Origin: Ohtaekwangia koreensis
GTDB taxonomy: Bacteria > Bacteroidota > Bacteroidia > Cytophagales > Cyclobacteriaceae
Direction: 5' to 3'
DNA: 64,000 bases
Assembly: GCF_900167975.1 (NCBI RefSeq)
Contig: NZ_FUZU01000002.1
Span: 131,501-195,500 of the forward strand
The notes beneath the pieces are model-generated. The model had not been told where the DNA came from. It saw nothing but the letters and a program-made list of their open reading frames with translations, and made no database searches. Each line of letters begins with the position of its first letter. The first letter of the stretch is position 1. Below, one piece after another: positions 14,995 through 23,189 of this stretch. Made by a program: the position numbers and the translations under genes.

Positions 14995-15477
14995 CTAAAT
15001 TTCTTTTTCATACATCTTTAATCCGCTTGCGAGCCTGTTAATAGTTTTCGCGAGGCGATCAATTTTTGTTTCCTCCTTTTTGGCAGAATATATATACTCT
15101 ACATAAAAATTACGCTCACTTTCTGAAAGTGTATTGAAGAACCTCCATGCAGCGGGTTCATCTTGCAGGCAGAGTATCATTTCTTCGGGTACCTCCAACG
15201 GTTCGTTGTCGGGGTATAGAATAATGTGTACATAATCGCCTACGTCTTTTTTTATTTTCTTACGGATCTCGGCTTTTACCGGCAAGAATAATTTGCCATT
15301 CCCCATCGGCATCAGGTGATACTTTCGGATTTCGTAACCATCAATGGTGCCCCTTACTTTTACCCAACCGAAGTGTGCTTTTTTATCCTGCGGTATTTCA
15401 GGTATGCGTGCAAAGGTCCAGCCGCCCTTCCCTTGAAATTTCTCCAGGATATATTTCTTATTAACAATAGGTTTCAT
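14995..15477 (-). CDS. YdeI/OmpD-associated family protein with a DUF1905 domain
   Basis: 160 residues. The first half is a DUF1905 beta-barrel-like domain (KYILEKFQGKGGWTFARIPE, VRGTIDGYEIRKYHLMPMGN, LPVKAEIRKKI, GDYVHIILYPD). The second half is the YdeI 'bacteriocin-protection' helical domain (AAWRFFNTLSESERNFYVEY, ending with I..A.....R). It is cytoplasmic. The family is linked by name to bacteriocin protection, but its biochemical activity is unknown. Confidence 0.85.
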   Translation of the reverse strand: MKPIVNKKYILEKFQGKGGWTFARIPEIPQDKKAHFGWVKVRGTIDGYEIRKYHLMPMGNGKLFLPVKAEIRKKIKKDVGDYVHIILYPDNEPLEVPEEMILCLQDEPAAWRFFNTLSESERNFYVEYIYSAKKEETKIDRLAKTINRLASGLKMYEKEI

Positions 15478-15683
15478 GTAGAAGCATCTGTAGGATGAAC
15501 GTATCTGTACTTCGCGAAAATACTATTTTAGGAATAAACCACCATTTCTCACCAACCGTAAAAAGTATAAGCAATCTATAGAAAGATATAAATATGCTAC
15601 AGCCTTTTCATTTCAGTAGAAGTATATTTCATGAATTTTAGGCAGCAACGGTTAACATTAGTTCTTCTCAAAAAATACGCTGC

Positions 15684-16382
15684 CTAATCTTTAATAAGTC
15701 GCACATACGTGCCGTGTGCTTTATATAACCCACATCGCATTATAGTATTGTTGGCATGATGTATACCGCGTCCCCAAGCATCATTTGCCTGTTGATCGCG
15801 CTCGGTGGCACTGGCCATATAGGTAAATTCGTCAACACCCGAAAAGCCTCCTTCTTTACTTCGATACCCACCGAGCAGCGCACAGAATCCGCTGGTGGTA
15901 TCACCACTGCATTTCAATCGCACACCAGCCTCTGCTATACCCACAAACTCCTCCAGCGCTATCCATTCATCGTTAGTCGGCACATGCCACCCTTCCGGAC
16001 TAAACCCTCGCGCATCGTTGATGGCATACCAGTTATAGATACGTCCATATTTACCACCCATGCCTGCATCATTTTTATAATAGCACCACGCTGGCTTTCC
16101 TTCTCTGCCGGCTCGCTCCCATTCTTCAGCAGATTTTGCGTGCGGTATAGAGTCTCCATTGCTGAAGGTGGCGCCATCAAAATTATGAGCCATCCATACC
16201 TGGTTGCCTATTTTAACTTCTGCGATGGTATTGGCGTGAAGGGTATCATTTCCATTTGAGGAACCTCCACACGAAATGAATAACCATGAAACGAACAGTA
16301 TTAAAACCGGCAGTATGATCAGCTGCCTATAATGATGCTGGTGATCGTTCTCGCTATAGCAGGACGGTTTGATGAGTTTCAT
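15684..16382 (-). CDS. FISUMP-domain lipoprotein
   Basis: 232 residues from the ATG at 16382. The signal sequence ends in a lipobox (LFISC), giving an acylated cysteine and an outer-membrane or surface location. Mature residues match the Fibrobacter succinogenes major paralogous domain: VKIGNQVWMAHNFDGATFSN, GDSIP, YGRIYNWYAINDARGF, PEGWHVPTNDEWIALEEF, and a C-terminal ..GTYVRLIKD. The domain is widespread in surface proteins of Bacteroidota and Fibrobacter; its role is unknown. It lies 48 bases downstream of the VOC-like gene and may share its transcript. Confidence 0.88.
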   Translation of the reverse strand: MKLIKPSCYSENDHQHHYRQLIILPVLILFVSWLFISCGGSSNGNDTLHANTIAEVKIGNQVWMAHNFDGATFSNGDSIPHAKSAEEWERAGREGKPAWCYYKNDAGMGGKYGRIYNWYAINDARGFSPEGWHVPTNDEWIALEEFVGIAEAGVRLKCSGDTTSGFCALLGGYRSKEGGFSGVDEFTYMASATERDQQANDAWGRGIHHANNTIMRCGLYKAHGTYVRLIKD

Positions 16383-16430
16383 AGGTTTACCCCAATAACG
16401 TAACAATCTAACCGGAGGATACAGCTTTAT

Positions 16431-17369
16431 TTATTCAGTAAACACAATGAAGAAATTGTAATCCTTAGCATAGTATATAATACTGTTGCCTTTGATTATC
16501 AGGTTTTGATCTTTGAGCAACTGCCTGACTATATTCAATGATTTTACCTTAACAGTGAATCCAAAAATACCTTCCGTTCCGGGCGACTTGAAATTGCCGA
16601 GTATATCAGCTCCTTCACTACTACTCACCACGATTAATTCGCTTGACTCGGCTTTTAGTACCTGTGCCTGAATACCCAGATACGTGGACGCACCTTTATT
16701 GATAAAACCGAGCTTCGTAAAATTTGATATATACTTTGCAGGATCTTTTGAAATCCACCAAACCGATTTCAACGACAGCGATTGATTAGCATGCGTTGTA
16801 TTTACTTCACGCTCTTTCCAATTCTTGTTCCTGTATTCAATGTAGAATAAATCGTTACCGGAAGGTTCAACACTTAGCCATATAGGGTTCGCGTTTGATT
16901 TGAATGGCACGGCACACTGTTGAAGCAATAGCATTACTGAGTCTGCGGATTTTACGGATAGCGCAAGGCTGGTTCCTCCCGCTCGGTGCTTGAGAAAGTT
17001 TGAGTAGTAGTTACCGATAGCGAATGAACTATCCAACGGTGTGATGAACTCCAGATATGTACCGTCTTGAAATTTTACGAAGAAGTTACTGATTCCTTCA
17101 TGCGCTCTGCCGTTTTTCACCGTAAACTTCAGGCGGTCGGAAAATAAAGTCTTTGCTTCATTCAGATCACGCACAACTATAGGAACATGATCTATACCTA
17201 TAACCAGCTTATGCAGATTCGCTTCTTCGCATAGCGGCTGCGACCAGGCTGCAAAGCCTGCGCTCAAGTATATAAATGCCATTACAATGCCCTTTATAGC
17301 CATGAGCCCAAGTACTGACAAAACTGCCGACTCACCAAAGAAACTTCTTATTTTTGAGCTGTTTTTCAA
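16431..17369 (-). CDS. Exported glyoxalase/VOC-like protein
   Basis: 312 residues as the longest frame. An internal ATG at 17303 gives a cleaner signal peptide (MAIKGIVMAFIYLSAGFAAW), so the true start is uncertain. Residues from ~55 match the glyoxalase-like VOC fold: 'GIDHVPIVVRDLNEAKTLFS', 'FTVKNGRAHEGISNFFVKFQ', 'YLEFITPL'. A second, weaker VOC half lies in the C-terminus. Enzymes of this shape bind a metal, but a full ligand set is not obvious. The substrate is unknown. Confidence 0.7.
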   Translation of the reverse strand: MKNSSKIRSFFGESAVLSVLGLMAIKGIVMAFIYLSAGFAAWSQPLCEEANLHKLVIGIDHVPIVVRDLNEAKTLFSDRLKFTVKNGRAHEGISNFFVKFQDGTYLEFITPLDSSFAIGNYYSNFLKHRAGGTSLALSVKSADSVMLLLQQCAVPFKSNANPIWLSVEPSGNDLFYIEYRNKNWKEREVNTTHANQSLSLKSVWWISKDPAKYISNFTKLGFINKGASTYLGIQAQVLKAESSELIVVSSSEGADILGNFKSPGTEGIFGFTVKVKSLNIVRQLLKDQNLIIKGNSIIYYAKDYNFFIVFTE

Positions 17370-17745
17370 AAAGCAAGGTAAGAGCTAGGTATAGCGATCC
17401 TAAGGCCCTCCTTAACCCTTCCTATACCCCTTGCTTAATTCATGTTATAGTGGCAGGGGACGGAAGAAAATTGGTAGTATTACTATCAGCTTTCACGTAA
17501 TCTAACGCCTAGCTTGGTTTTGGGAAACAAATTCAGTGCGCTCGGAAAGAATTTTAATACTCCCGGAAACAATTCATCAAATAGTGAAAGGCCTCAATTA
17601 TATTTCCGCATCTCCTTGCATTAAAGATGAATGATTGAAGTAATAGCGTGTGCTAAAGTCTTAGGCGACTACAAGTTTACCGATGAAGAATTAGGAAAAC
17701 ATTTAATTACCATAAAAAGCTGTGCGATATCATTAAAAAATAAAT
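17370..17745. other. Intergenic stretch with one short doubtful reading frame
   Basis: The only coding-like piece is a 47-residue frame at 17631-17774 starting MIEVIACAKVLGDYKFTDEE and ending VVVRFQN. It overlaps the start of the next gene by 29 bases. It could be a small real protein or the 3' remnant of a lost gene. No terminator or repeat is evident. Confidence 0.25.
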
Positions 17746-18504
17746 ATGGAGTTGTTGTCCGTTTTCAAAACTGAAAATCAACGAGAACTGTTAACCAGCC
17801 TATTGCCAGGAGCAATTGCAAGCTGGCCTTACACTTACTTGATTGTGCATTCTTTGCCGTATGATGTTCAATCAGCGCTAACTGAATGGACTATTATCCC
17901 CATAGTTCTCGGTTTCTTATTAGTCAGCTGGGGCACGGGCCTTTTCCTTACAGATGTTGCCTCTAACATTGAAGTCAGACTTGAAATGATTTTTTTAAAA
18001 TTGAAGACAACACCCAAACAAGCAACGGCAGTTTCTCCTTTTTCTTTGAAGGATAATACTTTAGCAACATTCAGATTGTTATTTGGGTGGCTTTTAATAT
18101 TATTCAATTGCTGGGAATTACTTCTGGGTAAATTCGTGAGGGATCGAATAAATGATAAATCAGTTGACCAGCTTAGCGAAGAGTTTTACGATCGATGGGC
18201 AAGATATTTAGCTATCTGTATTTCTACGAAAGAGCCGGTAATAGTAAAATATTACAGAGGTATATTAAACAGGTTTAGATTTGAACTAACGATAATAGCT
18301 GCGATATGTATAATGCTACTTGGACACCTCGCTATTTGTATCACCCATGAACAAACATCCAATATAGATTGGGGGAAGACAAGCCTTTATCTGGGTATAC
18401 TAATTGTAATTCTCACTTTTCTTTTCATTGAAGCGTTTAAAGGAATCGAATTACTGCATGATCTGAGGCAAGAATTGATTGACACGTGTTCCGAAAAATC
18501 ATGA
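17746..18504 (+). CDS. Membrane protein of unknown function
   Basis: 252 residues with about four membrane segments: ~19-37 (weak), 49-70, 108-126 as a re-entrant or interfacial segment, then 183-203 and 213-233. Between them lies a charged cytoplasmic stretch (FVRDRINDKSVDQLSEEFYD, RWARYLA). It has no recognised domain. It sits in the accessory zone, convergent with the WYL regulator, whose coding end lies 36 bases beyond its stop. Confidence 0.6.
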   Translation: MELLSVFKTENQRELLTSLLPGAIASWPYTYLIVHSLPYDVQSALTEWTIIPIVLGFLLVSWGTGLFLTDVASNIEVRLEMIFLKLKTTPKQATAVSPFSLKDNTLATFRLLFGWLLILFNCWELLLGKFVRDRINDKSVDQLSEEFYDRWARYLAICISTKEPVIVKYYRGILNRFRFELTIIAAICIMLLGHLAICITHEQTSNIDWGKTSLYLGILIVILTFLFIEAFKGIELLHDLRQELIDTCSEKS

Positions 18505-18539
18505 CTATATGCTCGGATCATATTTACGCTTAAAAAGGG

Positions 18540-19526
18540 TCAATAGAATTCTGCCATTCCCATTATGGTTTTTTTTAATTCTTCGCGTAGAAGAATTGGC
18601 CTTCGAATTTCAAGGCCATCACCATAGCTCAACAAAACTGATTTCAATTCATAATTCAAAATGAGGTTGAGATGGATTAACATGCTTCCGTCTTTAAAAT
18701 ATCTAACTACTTCTTGATTTAAGTGAATTGGTTTTGAAAGGACATAGGGCTTAGCATGCTTATATACTTTTATCTCAACCTTTTCAGGTATTGCATTTTC
18801 AGGTATAGAAACTCCAATCAAATTATTAAAATAATCGCTTGGATTAAAAAGAGTATTTTCGACATAGGATACACTTGATGGACGTATTCTCTTTATTCTA
18901 TCGAGCGCGTAGATAGTAATTCTACTTGCATTTTCTTCCCTTCCTATCAAGAACCATCGATTCCTAAATTCTTTCAATAAATATGGATGTACATTTTTTT
19001 CGCTAGGTTGAGGGTGAGTGTAGGGCTGATAAGACAGTCTTAATACATTTTTACTCTTAATTGCTTCAAGAAGCTCATATATATACTCGCCTCCTTGTGA
19101 GGTTGTATGCCTCTCAAATTGAATATAAATCTGTTGATCATAGGTCTCAACATTTATTCGATTCTCAAGCTTTCGGGTAATATATTCTACATCCTGAGAT
19201 AACGTAAAGTTATCCACTGCTTTTAAAATCTGAATTGCATTTTTTAGGCTAGCTAGATCATCCTCATCGATAGGGATATTTTTTAATGAAAATTTTCGGG
19301 TATAATAGTAAAAGTTATCACTCTTTTCGGGCCTATGTATAGGCGCATCTTTTTTGTCAATCAGATAGTTTAAGTCTCGCAACAAAGTCCTTTTACTAAT
19401 GAAAGGCTGGCTATCTCCAAGCCGTTGATTAACTCTATCAAGCAACTCTTGAAACGTCCACTTTCTGGCATCTAGCAATTCATCAAGAATTTCAATTCTT
19501 AAATCTTGACTTTTTGTAACAGGCAT
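18540..19526 (-). CDS. WYL-domain transcriptional regulator
   Basis: 328 residues. The N-terminal winged HTH is residues ~8-75 (TFQELLDRVNQRLG, ISKRTLLRDLNYLIDKK). The WYL domain is ~150-220, with the signature region HPYLLKEFRNRWFLIGREE (Trp191-Phe192-Leu193 in the WYL position) and ITIYALDRIKRI. A C-terminal WCX-type extension reaches 328. WYL regulators sense ligands such as nucleic acids and often repress phage-defence operons. An inverted repeat (19552-19566) lies 25 bases upstream of its start, and a near-identical one is downstream of the adjacent toxin-antitoxin genes, so it probably controls itself and the rightward genes. Confidence 0.9.
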   Translation of the reverse strand: MPVTKSQDLRIEILDELLDARKWTFQELLDRVNQRLGDSQPFISKRTLLRDLNYLIDKKDAPIHRPEKSDNFYYYTRKFSLKNIPIDEDDLASLKNAIQILKAVDNFTLSQDVEYITRKLENRINVETYDQQIYIQFERHTTSQGGEYIYELLEAIKSKNVLRLSYQPYTHPQPSEKNVHPYLLKEFRNRWFLIGREENASRITIYALDRIKRIRPSSVSYVENTLFNPSDYFNNLIGVSIPENAIPEKVEIKVYKHAKPYVLSKPIHLNQEVVRYFKDGSMLIHLNLILNYELKSVLLSYGDGLEIRRPILLREELKKTIMGMAEFY

Positions 19527-19551
19527 ATAGCAATAAGTTTATATGAATAGG

Positions 19552-19566
19552 TGACAATAGTTGTCA
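19552..19566. promoter_or_regulatory. Inverted repeat, candidate WYL operator 1
   Basis: TGACAATAGTTGTCA has 6-base arms (TGACAA/TTGTCA) around TAG. It lies between the divergent WYL gene and the antitoxin gene, 25 bases from the WYL ATG. It shares TGACAATAG.TGTCA with the element at 20815-20835. Confidence 0.65.
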
Positions 19567-19689
19567 TCAAGATGTATTAAGTTTGTATCCTATAAAAATC
19601 CTCTATAATCCTTTAAATTCTAACGAATTATACTATCTTGGCATAAAGTTTTCTTAGGGACCTATGCCATAGGGTTGATTGTCATCGAC

Positions 19690-20298
19690 ATGAAAATTCC
19701 AAGCAGTAGCCATCCGAGCATCCATAACGTGGATAAGATCGGTAATCTTATTATCTATCTCACGGATCAGATATGGAAGAATTACCATCAGCAATTATTT
19801 CTAACGAAACTCCTCAAACTTCTTTATATCATTGACGAGACGTCCGTAAAAGAGACTGGAGTTCCTATCACAGGTTTGAATTATAAAGTGTGGAAAATGG
19901 GACCGGTTGCATATAACATATATGTTGACTTAATGAAAAACAATTCTGAGCAACTTTCATTTTATGCAGAAGCTAAAAAATGCGAGAACAAAAATGATCG
20001 GGAGGTAGCACTGATTAAATCCGTCAATAAATTTGATGATTCTGAGTTCTCTGACTACGAAATTGAGTTAATAGATAAGATCATCAGGGACTATGGTAGC
20101 CTAACGAGTGAAACGCTGATTAACCATCTACATAAAGAGGGAACATTGTGGGACAAAATCGTCAAGGAAAAGAACTTAGAAGAGTTATTTGAAACTAAGC
20201 AGACATCCTCCTACATCATTGATTTATCCGACCTTATTGCTAACGATCCAATTAAACTTGAAAATTTTAAAAACGCACAGGAATCCTTAAACCTTTAG
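19690..20298 (+). CDS. Panacea-domain (SocA-like) antitoxin
   Basis: 202 residues from the ATG at 19690 (a TTG at 19675 is the alternative). The Panacea/DUF4065 signature is clear: 'LFLTKLLKLLYIIDETSVKE', 'GVPITGLNYKVWKMGPVAYN', 'IYVDLM', and the late 'DYEIELIDKIIRDYGSLTSE' followed by 'LINHLHKEGTLW'. In PanAT systems this domain neutralises toxins of many unrelated folds. It is followed after 6 bases by a PemK-like gene, so the two are translated together. It is divergent from the WYL regulator. Confidence 0.87.
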   Translation: MKIPSSSHPSIHNVDKIGNLIIYLTDQIWKNYHQQLFLTKLLKLLYIIDETSVKETGVPITGLNYKVWKMGPVAYNIYVDLMKNNSEQLSFYAEAKKCENKNDREVALIKSVNKFDDSEFSDYEIELIDKIIRDYGSLTSETLINHLHKEGTLWDKIVKEKNLEELFETKQTSSYIIDLSDLIANDPIKLENFKNAQESLNL

Positions 20299-20304
20299 CC
20301 AATA

Positions 20305-20787
20305 GTGTTTTCTCCTCCTAACATCATTTTAATTAGAAATTTTGACTTTGAACGAAATGGCACGCAACCAAAAGATAAATTTATGGTTGTCATTTTACGA
20401 ATAGGTACAGATGCAATCGTTGCGCCATTGACAACTTCCAAAGACTATATTCCGGACGAACATAAAGGCCAGAGGTGTGTTATTCACCACCCGAGCAAAT
20501 TGCATTGCTATTGTATACCTAAATCCCTAGTGGTGGGTAAGAATGGGTTTGCATTTTCAAAAGACACCTATATTCAAGTACAAGCTAATTTAACAAAGCG
20601 CACTATATCTCACCTAAAGTTCAGATATGAAGATACAGGTGCAGCTAGCCTCCAAGACCAATTAACCGACACCGAATATAGCGATCTTCTTTACTGTATA
20701 TATAAAAGTAAATTCGTTCCACGCGGTATCAGAAAAGACCTTGCACCAATCATAGAAAAATTAGAAAAGGCTCGTTCTACTAACTAA
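20305..20787 (+). CDS. PemK/MazF-like toxin partner of the Panacea antitoxin
   Basis: 160 residues from a GTG at 20305, six bases after the antitoxin stop; the close spacing decides the start. The opening 'PNIILIRNFDFERNGTQPKD', 'KFMVVILRIGTDAIVAPLTT', 'SK' follows the PemK-like strand order (G.I..v.F, kp..vvl, plTtS). The characteristic TTS triplet sits at residues 43-45. The C-terminal helical half is longer than in MazF. If the fold is right it is an endoribonuclease that cuts mRNA. The catalytic residues cannot be confirmed by eye. Confidence 0.65.
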   Translation: MFSPPNIILIRNFDFERNGTQPKDKFMVVILRIGTDAIVAPLTTSKDYIPDEHKGQRCVIHHPSKLHCYCIPKSLVVGKNGFAFSKDTYIQVQANLTKRTISHLKFRYEDTGAASLQDQLTDTEYSDLLYCIYKSKFVPRGIRKDLAPIIEKLEKARSTN

Positions 20788-20814
20788 TATCGATCTTCTT
20801 CCTAAATCTCTAAT

Positions 20815-20835
20815 CAGTGACAATAGATGTCACTG
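20815..20835. promoter_or_regulatory. Inverted repeat, candidate WYL operator 2
   Basis: Perfect 8-base arms CAGTGACA and TGTCACTG around ATAGA. The core repeats the sequence at 19552-19566. It lies 28 bases after the toxin stop and 106 bases before the YegP-type gene, placing that gene under the same probable control. Confidence 0.65.
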
Positions 20836-20940
20836 ACCATTTCTACATTCACATTATCAAAGCAAAACATGAGCGTTTCGAAGTCGCGAAGTTGAAGTCT
20901 TTGATCTTATTTGATTTTTCAAAACAAAAAAAACAAAAAA

Positions 20941-21279
20941 ATGAACTACCCTAAATTTCAGCTGTTAAGGAGCAGCAACAGTCAGTACTACTTCGTGTTA
21001 CGCTCAAAAGGAAATGGAGAAGTGATTCTAAAAGCCAGTGAAACCTATACCACTAAGCAAAATTGCAACAGCGCCATTGATTCTGTAAGGATAAATGCAC
21101 CATACGACTCGCGTTATACTAAAAAGGATAGTCTTTCAAATTATACTTTTAACTTGAAAGCGGCCAATGGGCAGATTCTTAGCAACAGTGAAAGCTATAC
21201 ATCTTCATCTGCCAGAGACAACGGCATAGAGGCAGTAAAACGTGACGCTCCGGGTGCTCCTGTAGAAGATCTCACATAG
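20941..21279 (+). CDS. YegP/DUF1508-family protein, two repeats
   Basis: 112 residues from the ATG at 20941; an earlier in-frame ATG at 20911 would add a lysine-rich leader. There are two DUF1508 repeats of ~48 residues. Repeat 1 is 'FQLLRSSNSQYYFVLRSKGN', 'GEVILKASETYTTKQNCNSA', 'IDSV'. Repeat 2 is 'YTFNLKAANGQILSNSESYT', 'SSSARDNGIEAVK'. The fold is a small beta-beta-alpha unit of unknown function, often found in Bacteroidota and Proteobacteria in two copies. A WYL-type inverted repeat lies upstream. Confidence 0.88.
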   Translation: MNYPKFQLLRSSNSQYYFVLRSKGNGEVILKASETYTTKQNCNSAIDSVRINAPYDSRYTKKDSLSNYTFNLKAANGQILSNSESYTSSSARDNGIEAVKRDAPGAPVEDLT

Positions 21280-21303
21280 AGACCTTAGTCTGCCGAAGGT
21301 CAA

Positions 21304-21489
21304 ATGGCAGGATTTGTATCACTTAAATTTTGTATGATGAATGTTTCAGCTCGAAAAGATCAGGTAACTGTGTGTAAAGGCAATACCTGTCTTACAGTTG
21401 TCGGAGAACTTGCAAAAGCATTAGCTTTTGTTGCAGTCATTGGCGTTACCGTATGGACTGTAAATGAAATTACAAAAGTTTTCAAGTAG
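21304..21489 (+). CDS. Small single-pass membrane protein next to YegP
   Basis: 61 residues. The N-terminus has Cys10 and a Cys24-x4-Cys29 pair (TVCKGNTCLTVV). One strong membrane helix spans ~38-56 (AKALAFVAVIGVTVWTVNEI). A start at 21334 (MMNVS...) is also possible. It lies 24 bases after the YegP-type gene and before a terminator, so the two form an operon. No family recognised. Confidence 0.5.
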   Translation: MAGFVSLKFCMMNVSARKDQVTVCKGNTCLTVVGELAKALAFVAVIGVTVWTVNEITKVFK

Positions 21490-21495
21490 TCCTAG

Positions 21496-21521
21496 AGCCT
21501 GGTATTTCCCAGGCTTTTTTT
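21496..21521 (+). terminator. Intrinsic terminator of the YegP operon
   Basis: AGCCTGG pairs with CCAGGCT and a run of seven Ts follows immediately. It lies 7 bases after the stop of the small membrane protein. Confidence 0.9.
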
Positions 21522-21657
21522 CTTATAACACTCATGTATATATTCTCAATCTCTGGTTAATTATACCATGCAGTTAAAGTACGTTAACGTGTGACCAGAG
21601 CATCAACAAAAGTTTCTAACTCACTACGTAGTGTATTTTTAGGTATCGAAGTATAGC

Positions 21658-21993
21658 TTAATCTTTCTTCAACTCTTGCCGACTTTTCAGTTCGGCCACA
21701 AGTTCCAGATACACCCTTAGAGCGAGTTTCATTACAGTTTCTTCATTAGGTTGGAAGTACGTGCTATACTTTTCAAGTAAAGCGAAATAGAAATCATAGG
21801 TTGCATTCTCTTCATCATCAAAACCTATATAGGTTAGCAGAAGCGAACTGAAGTCTGAATGATAGAAAGAATCATCAAGGCCAATCTCACGCAGGCCGTT
21901 AAAAAATCTATAGCTTTTAAGCTCTTGTTTGAGGAGTTGAAGAATGAGTTCTTTTTGAGAAGGCAGTTCTGATGGGCAACATTTAGTCGTCAT
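21658..21993 (-). CDS. Conserved ~110-residue protein of the HTH module (copy 2)
   Basis: 111 residues. It aligns along its length with the protein at 11432-11740: an amphipathic start 'ILQLLKQELKSYRFFNGLRE', 'IGLDDSFYHSDFSSLLLTYI', 'GFDDEENATYDFYFALLEKY', and a final helix 'LALRVYLELVAELK'. The extra N-terminus has two adjacent cysteines (TKCCPS). It is divergent from the HTH gene at 22157, mirroring the first module. No known function. Confidence 0.7.
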   Translation of the reverse strand: MTTKCCPSELPSQKELILQLLKQELKSYRFFNGLREIGLDDSFYHSDFSSLLLTYIGFDDEENATYDFYFALLEKYSTYFQPNEETVMKLALRVYLELVAELKSRQELKKD

Positions 21994-22089
21994 AAAATAT
22001 TTTTAGATGCTTTGCTGTCATAAATATAACATCCATAAGCATATAAATAACAACAAATGATATTAATAATACTTTAATGACAATAATAT

Positions 22090-22104
22090 GCGCTTAAAAC
22101 ACAT
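22090..22104. promoter_or_regulatory. Element shared with the first HTH module
   Basis: GCGCTTAAAACACAT differs at two positions from GCACTTAAAACGCAT at 11339-11353. It lies 52 bases upstream of the HTH start at 22157. Its reappearance in the matching intergenic region of the paralogous module makes it a probable regulator site. Confidence 0.5.
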
Positions 22105-22156
22105 TTAAAGCACTAATTTTCAAACACTTAGTTTTGTTCGAAACGTTTAAGAAACT

Positions 22157-22369
22157 ATGAGCAAAACAGCAAGTCCTGAATATAACCGGCTCAAGGTCGT
22201 ACTGGCAGAAAAGAAAAAGACCAATAAAGAACTTGCAGATTATTTGAATGTACAGCCGGGCACCGTTTCACGATGGTGCACAAATGATAGCCAGCCAAGT
22301 ATTGCTACACTATTTGAAATTGCCAAATACCTAGATATAAAAGTATCTTCGCTGTTGGTTGAACAATAG
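22157..22369 (+). CDS. Small XRE-type HTH regulator (copy 2)
   Basis: 70 residues, one Cro/C1-type HTH ('KKKTNKELADYLNVQPGTVS', 'RWCTNDSQPSIATLFEIAKY', 'LDIKVSSLL'). It is a paralogue of 11065-11274. It is divergent from the ~110-residue protein. A broken partial copy of its 5' end lies at 22931-23010. Confidence 0.88.
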   Translation: MSKTASPEYNRLKVVLAEKKKTNKELADYLNVQPGTVSRWCTNDSQPSIATLFEIAKYLDIKVSSLLVEQ

Positions 22370-22457
22370 AGAATTGAAGCGTTGGAATTTATCACACCCT
22401 TCACATATATGTATAGTATAAAAATTACTGTCATTAAACACAGATGTAATTACTACT

Positions 22458-22922
22458 ATGCCTGATTCTCCTGATCGTTATGAGCAACATTCATACCTCC
22501 CCAGCGGGTACTGGACTGGCTTTTACGTTTATTACCATAGCCAAGAGCGACATGAAATGCTGCTGATGCTTGACTTTATAAACGGTAACATCTCAGGCAA
22601 CGGACATGATGACGTTGGTGCTTTCACGTTCGAAGGTCGTTATGATCTTACATCGATGACGTGTCGTTTTATGAAACACTATAGCACACATCAAATCGAT
22701 TATCATGGACAGATCGATGAAAATGGTATATGGGGAAAGTGGTATTACGTTTACTATCCTGGCATGGGCATTGATGAAGCTGCATTCAATAAACTCATGT
22801 CTGAATTCAGACAGCAGTTCGCTGGAGGCTTTCACATCTGGCCACGCAATAAAGAATTCTCTGCCCACGAAATGGCCATCAGAAAATTGAAGGAAGAAGA
22901 AGTAGTGAAACTGGTGGAGTGA
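22458..22922 (+). CDS. Conserved hypothetical protein, 154 residues
   Basis: Begins MPDSPDRYEQHSYLPSGYWT, then alternating strands rich in Tyr and Gly ('GFYVYYHSQERHEMLLMLDF', 'NGNISGNGHDDVGAFTFEGR', 'IDYHGQIDENGIWGKWYYVY'). The pattern suggests a small beta-barrel or lipocalin-like sheet, followed by a helical tail. No signal peptide. It is 88 bases downstream of the HTH gene. Family not recognised. Confidence 0.6.
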   Translation: MPDSPDRYEQHSYLPSGYWTGFYVYYHSQERHEMLLMLDFINGNISGNGHDDVGAFTFEGRYDLTSMTCRFMKHYSTHQIDYHGQIDENGIWGKWYYVYYPGMGIDEAAFNKLMSEFRQQFAGGFHIWPRNKEFSAHEMAIRKLKEEEVVKLVE

Positions 22923-22930
22923 TTGATATT

Positions 22931-23010
22931 ATGAGCAACGTAATAAGTCTTGAATATACTTAGCTCAAGGTCGTACTAATCAGAAAAGACAGCTTGAACA
23001 GTAAAGATTT
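22931..23010 (+). pseudogene. Broken partial copy of the HTH gene at 22157
   Basis: From ATGAGCAA onward the DNA parallels the start of the HTH gene. The shared blocks are ATGAGCAA, AGTC.TGAATATA, GCTCAAGGTCGTACT and CAGAAAAGA. The CGG codon of the intact gene has become TAG, and one inserted base shifts the frame after GTACT. Similarity fades by about 23010. It is a dead tandem or dispersed duplication. Confidence 0.75.
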
Positions 23011-23189
23011 TCCTCAAAGAACTTAAATTCGTTACGTAAACTATACAGTTCTATTAGCTCCATTTCCGCACAAAATATTTCGATTTCGGACACAATATAT
23101 ATTTGCTCATTTAATTCCACCCGAAAAAAAGCGTTTCGCTTTGGATCACGCTTTGCAGGTATATGCGTGATCGTATTAACTCTTCACGT

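Noticed and set aside
17631-17774. 47-residue frame before the membrane protein gene
   Set aside because: It overlaps the next gene and has no domain; it is noted only as doubtful.
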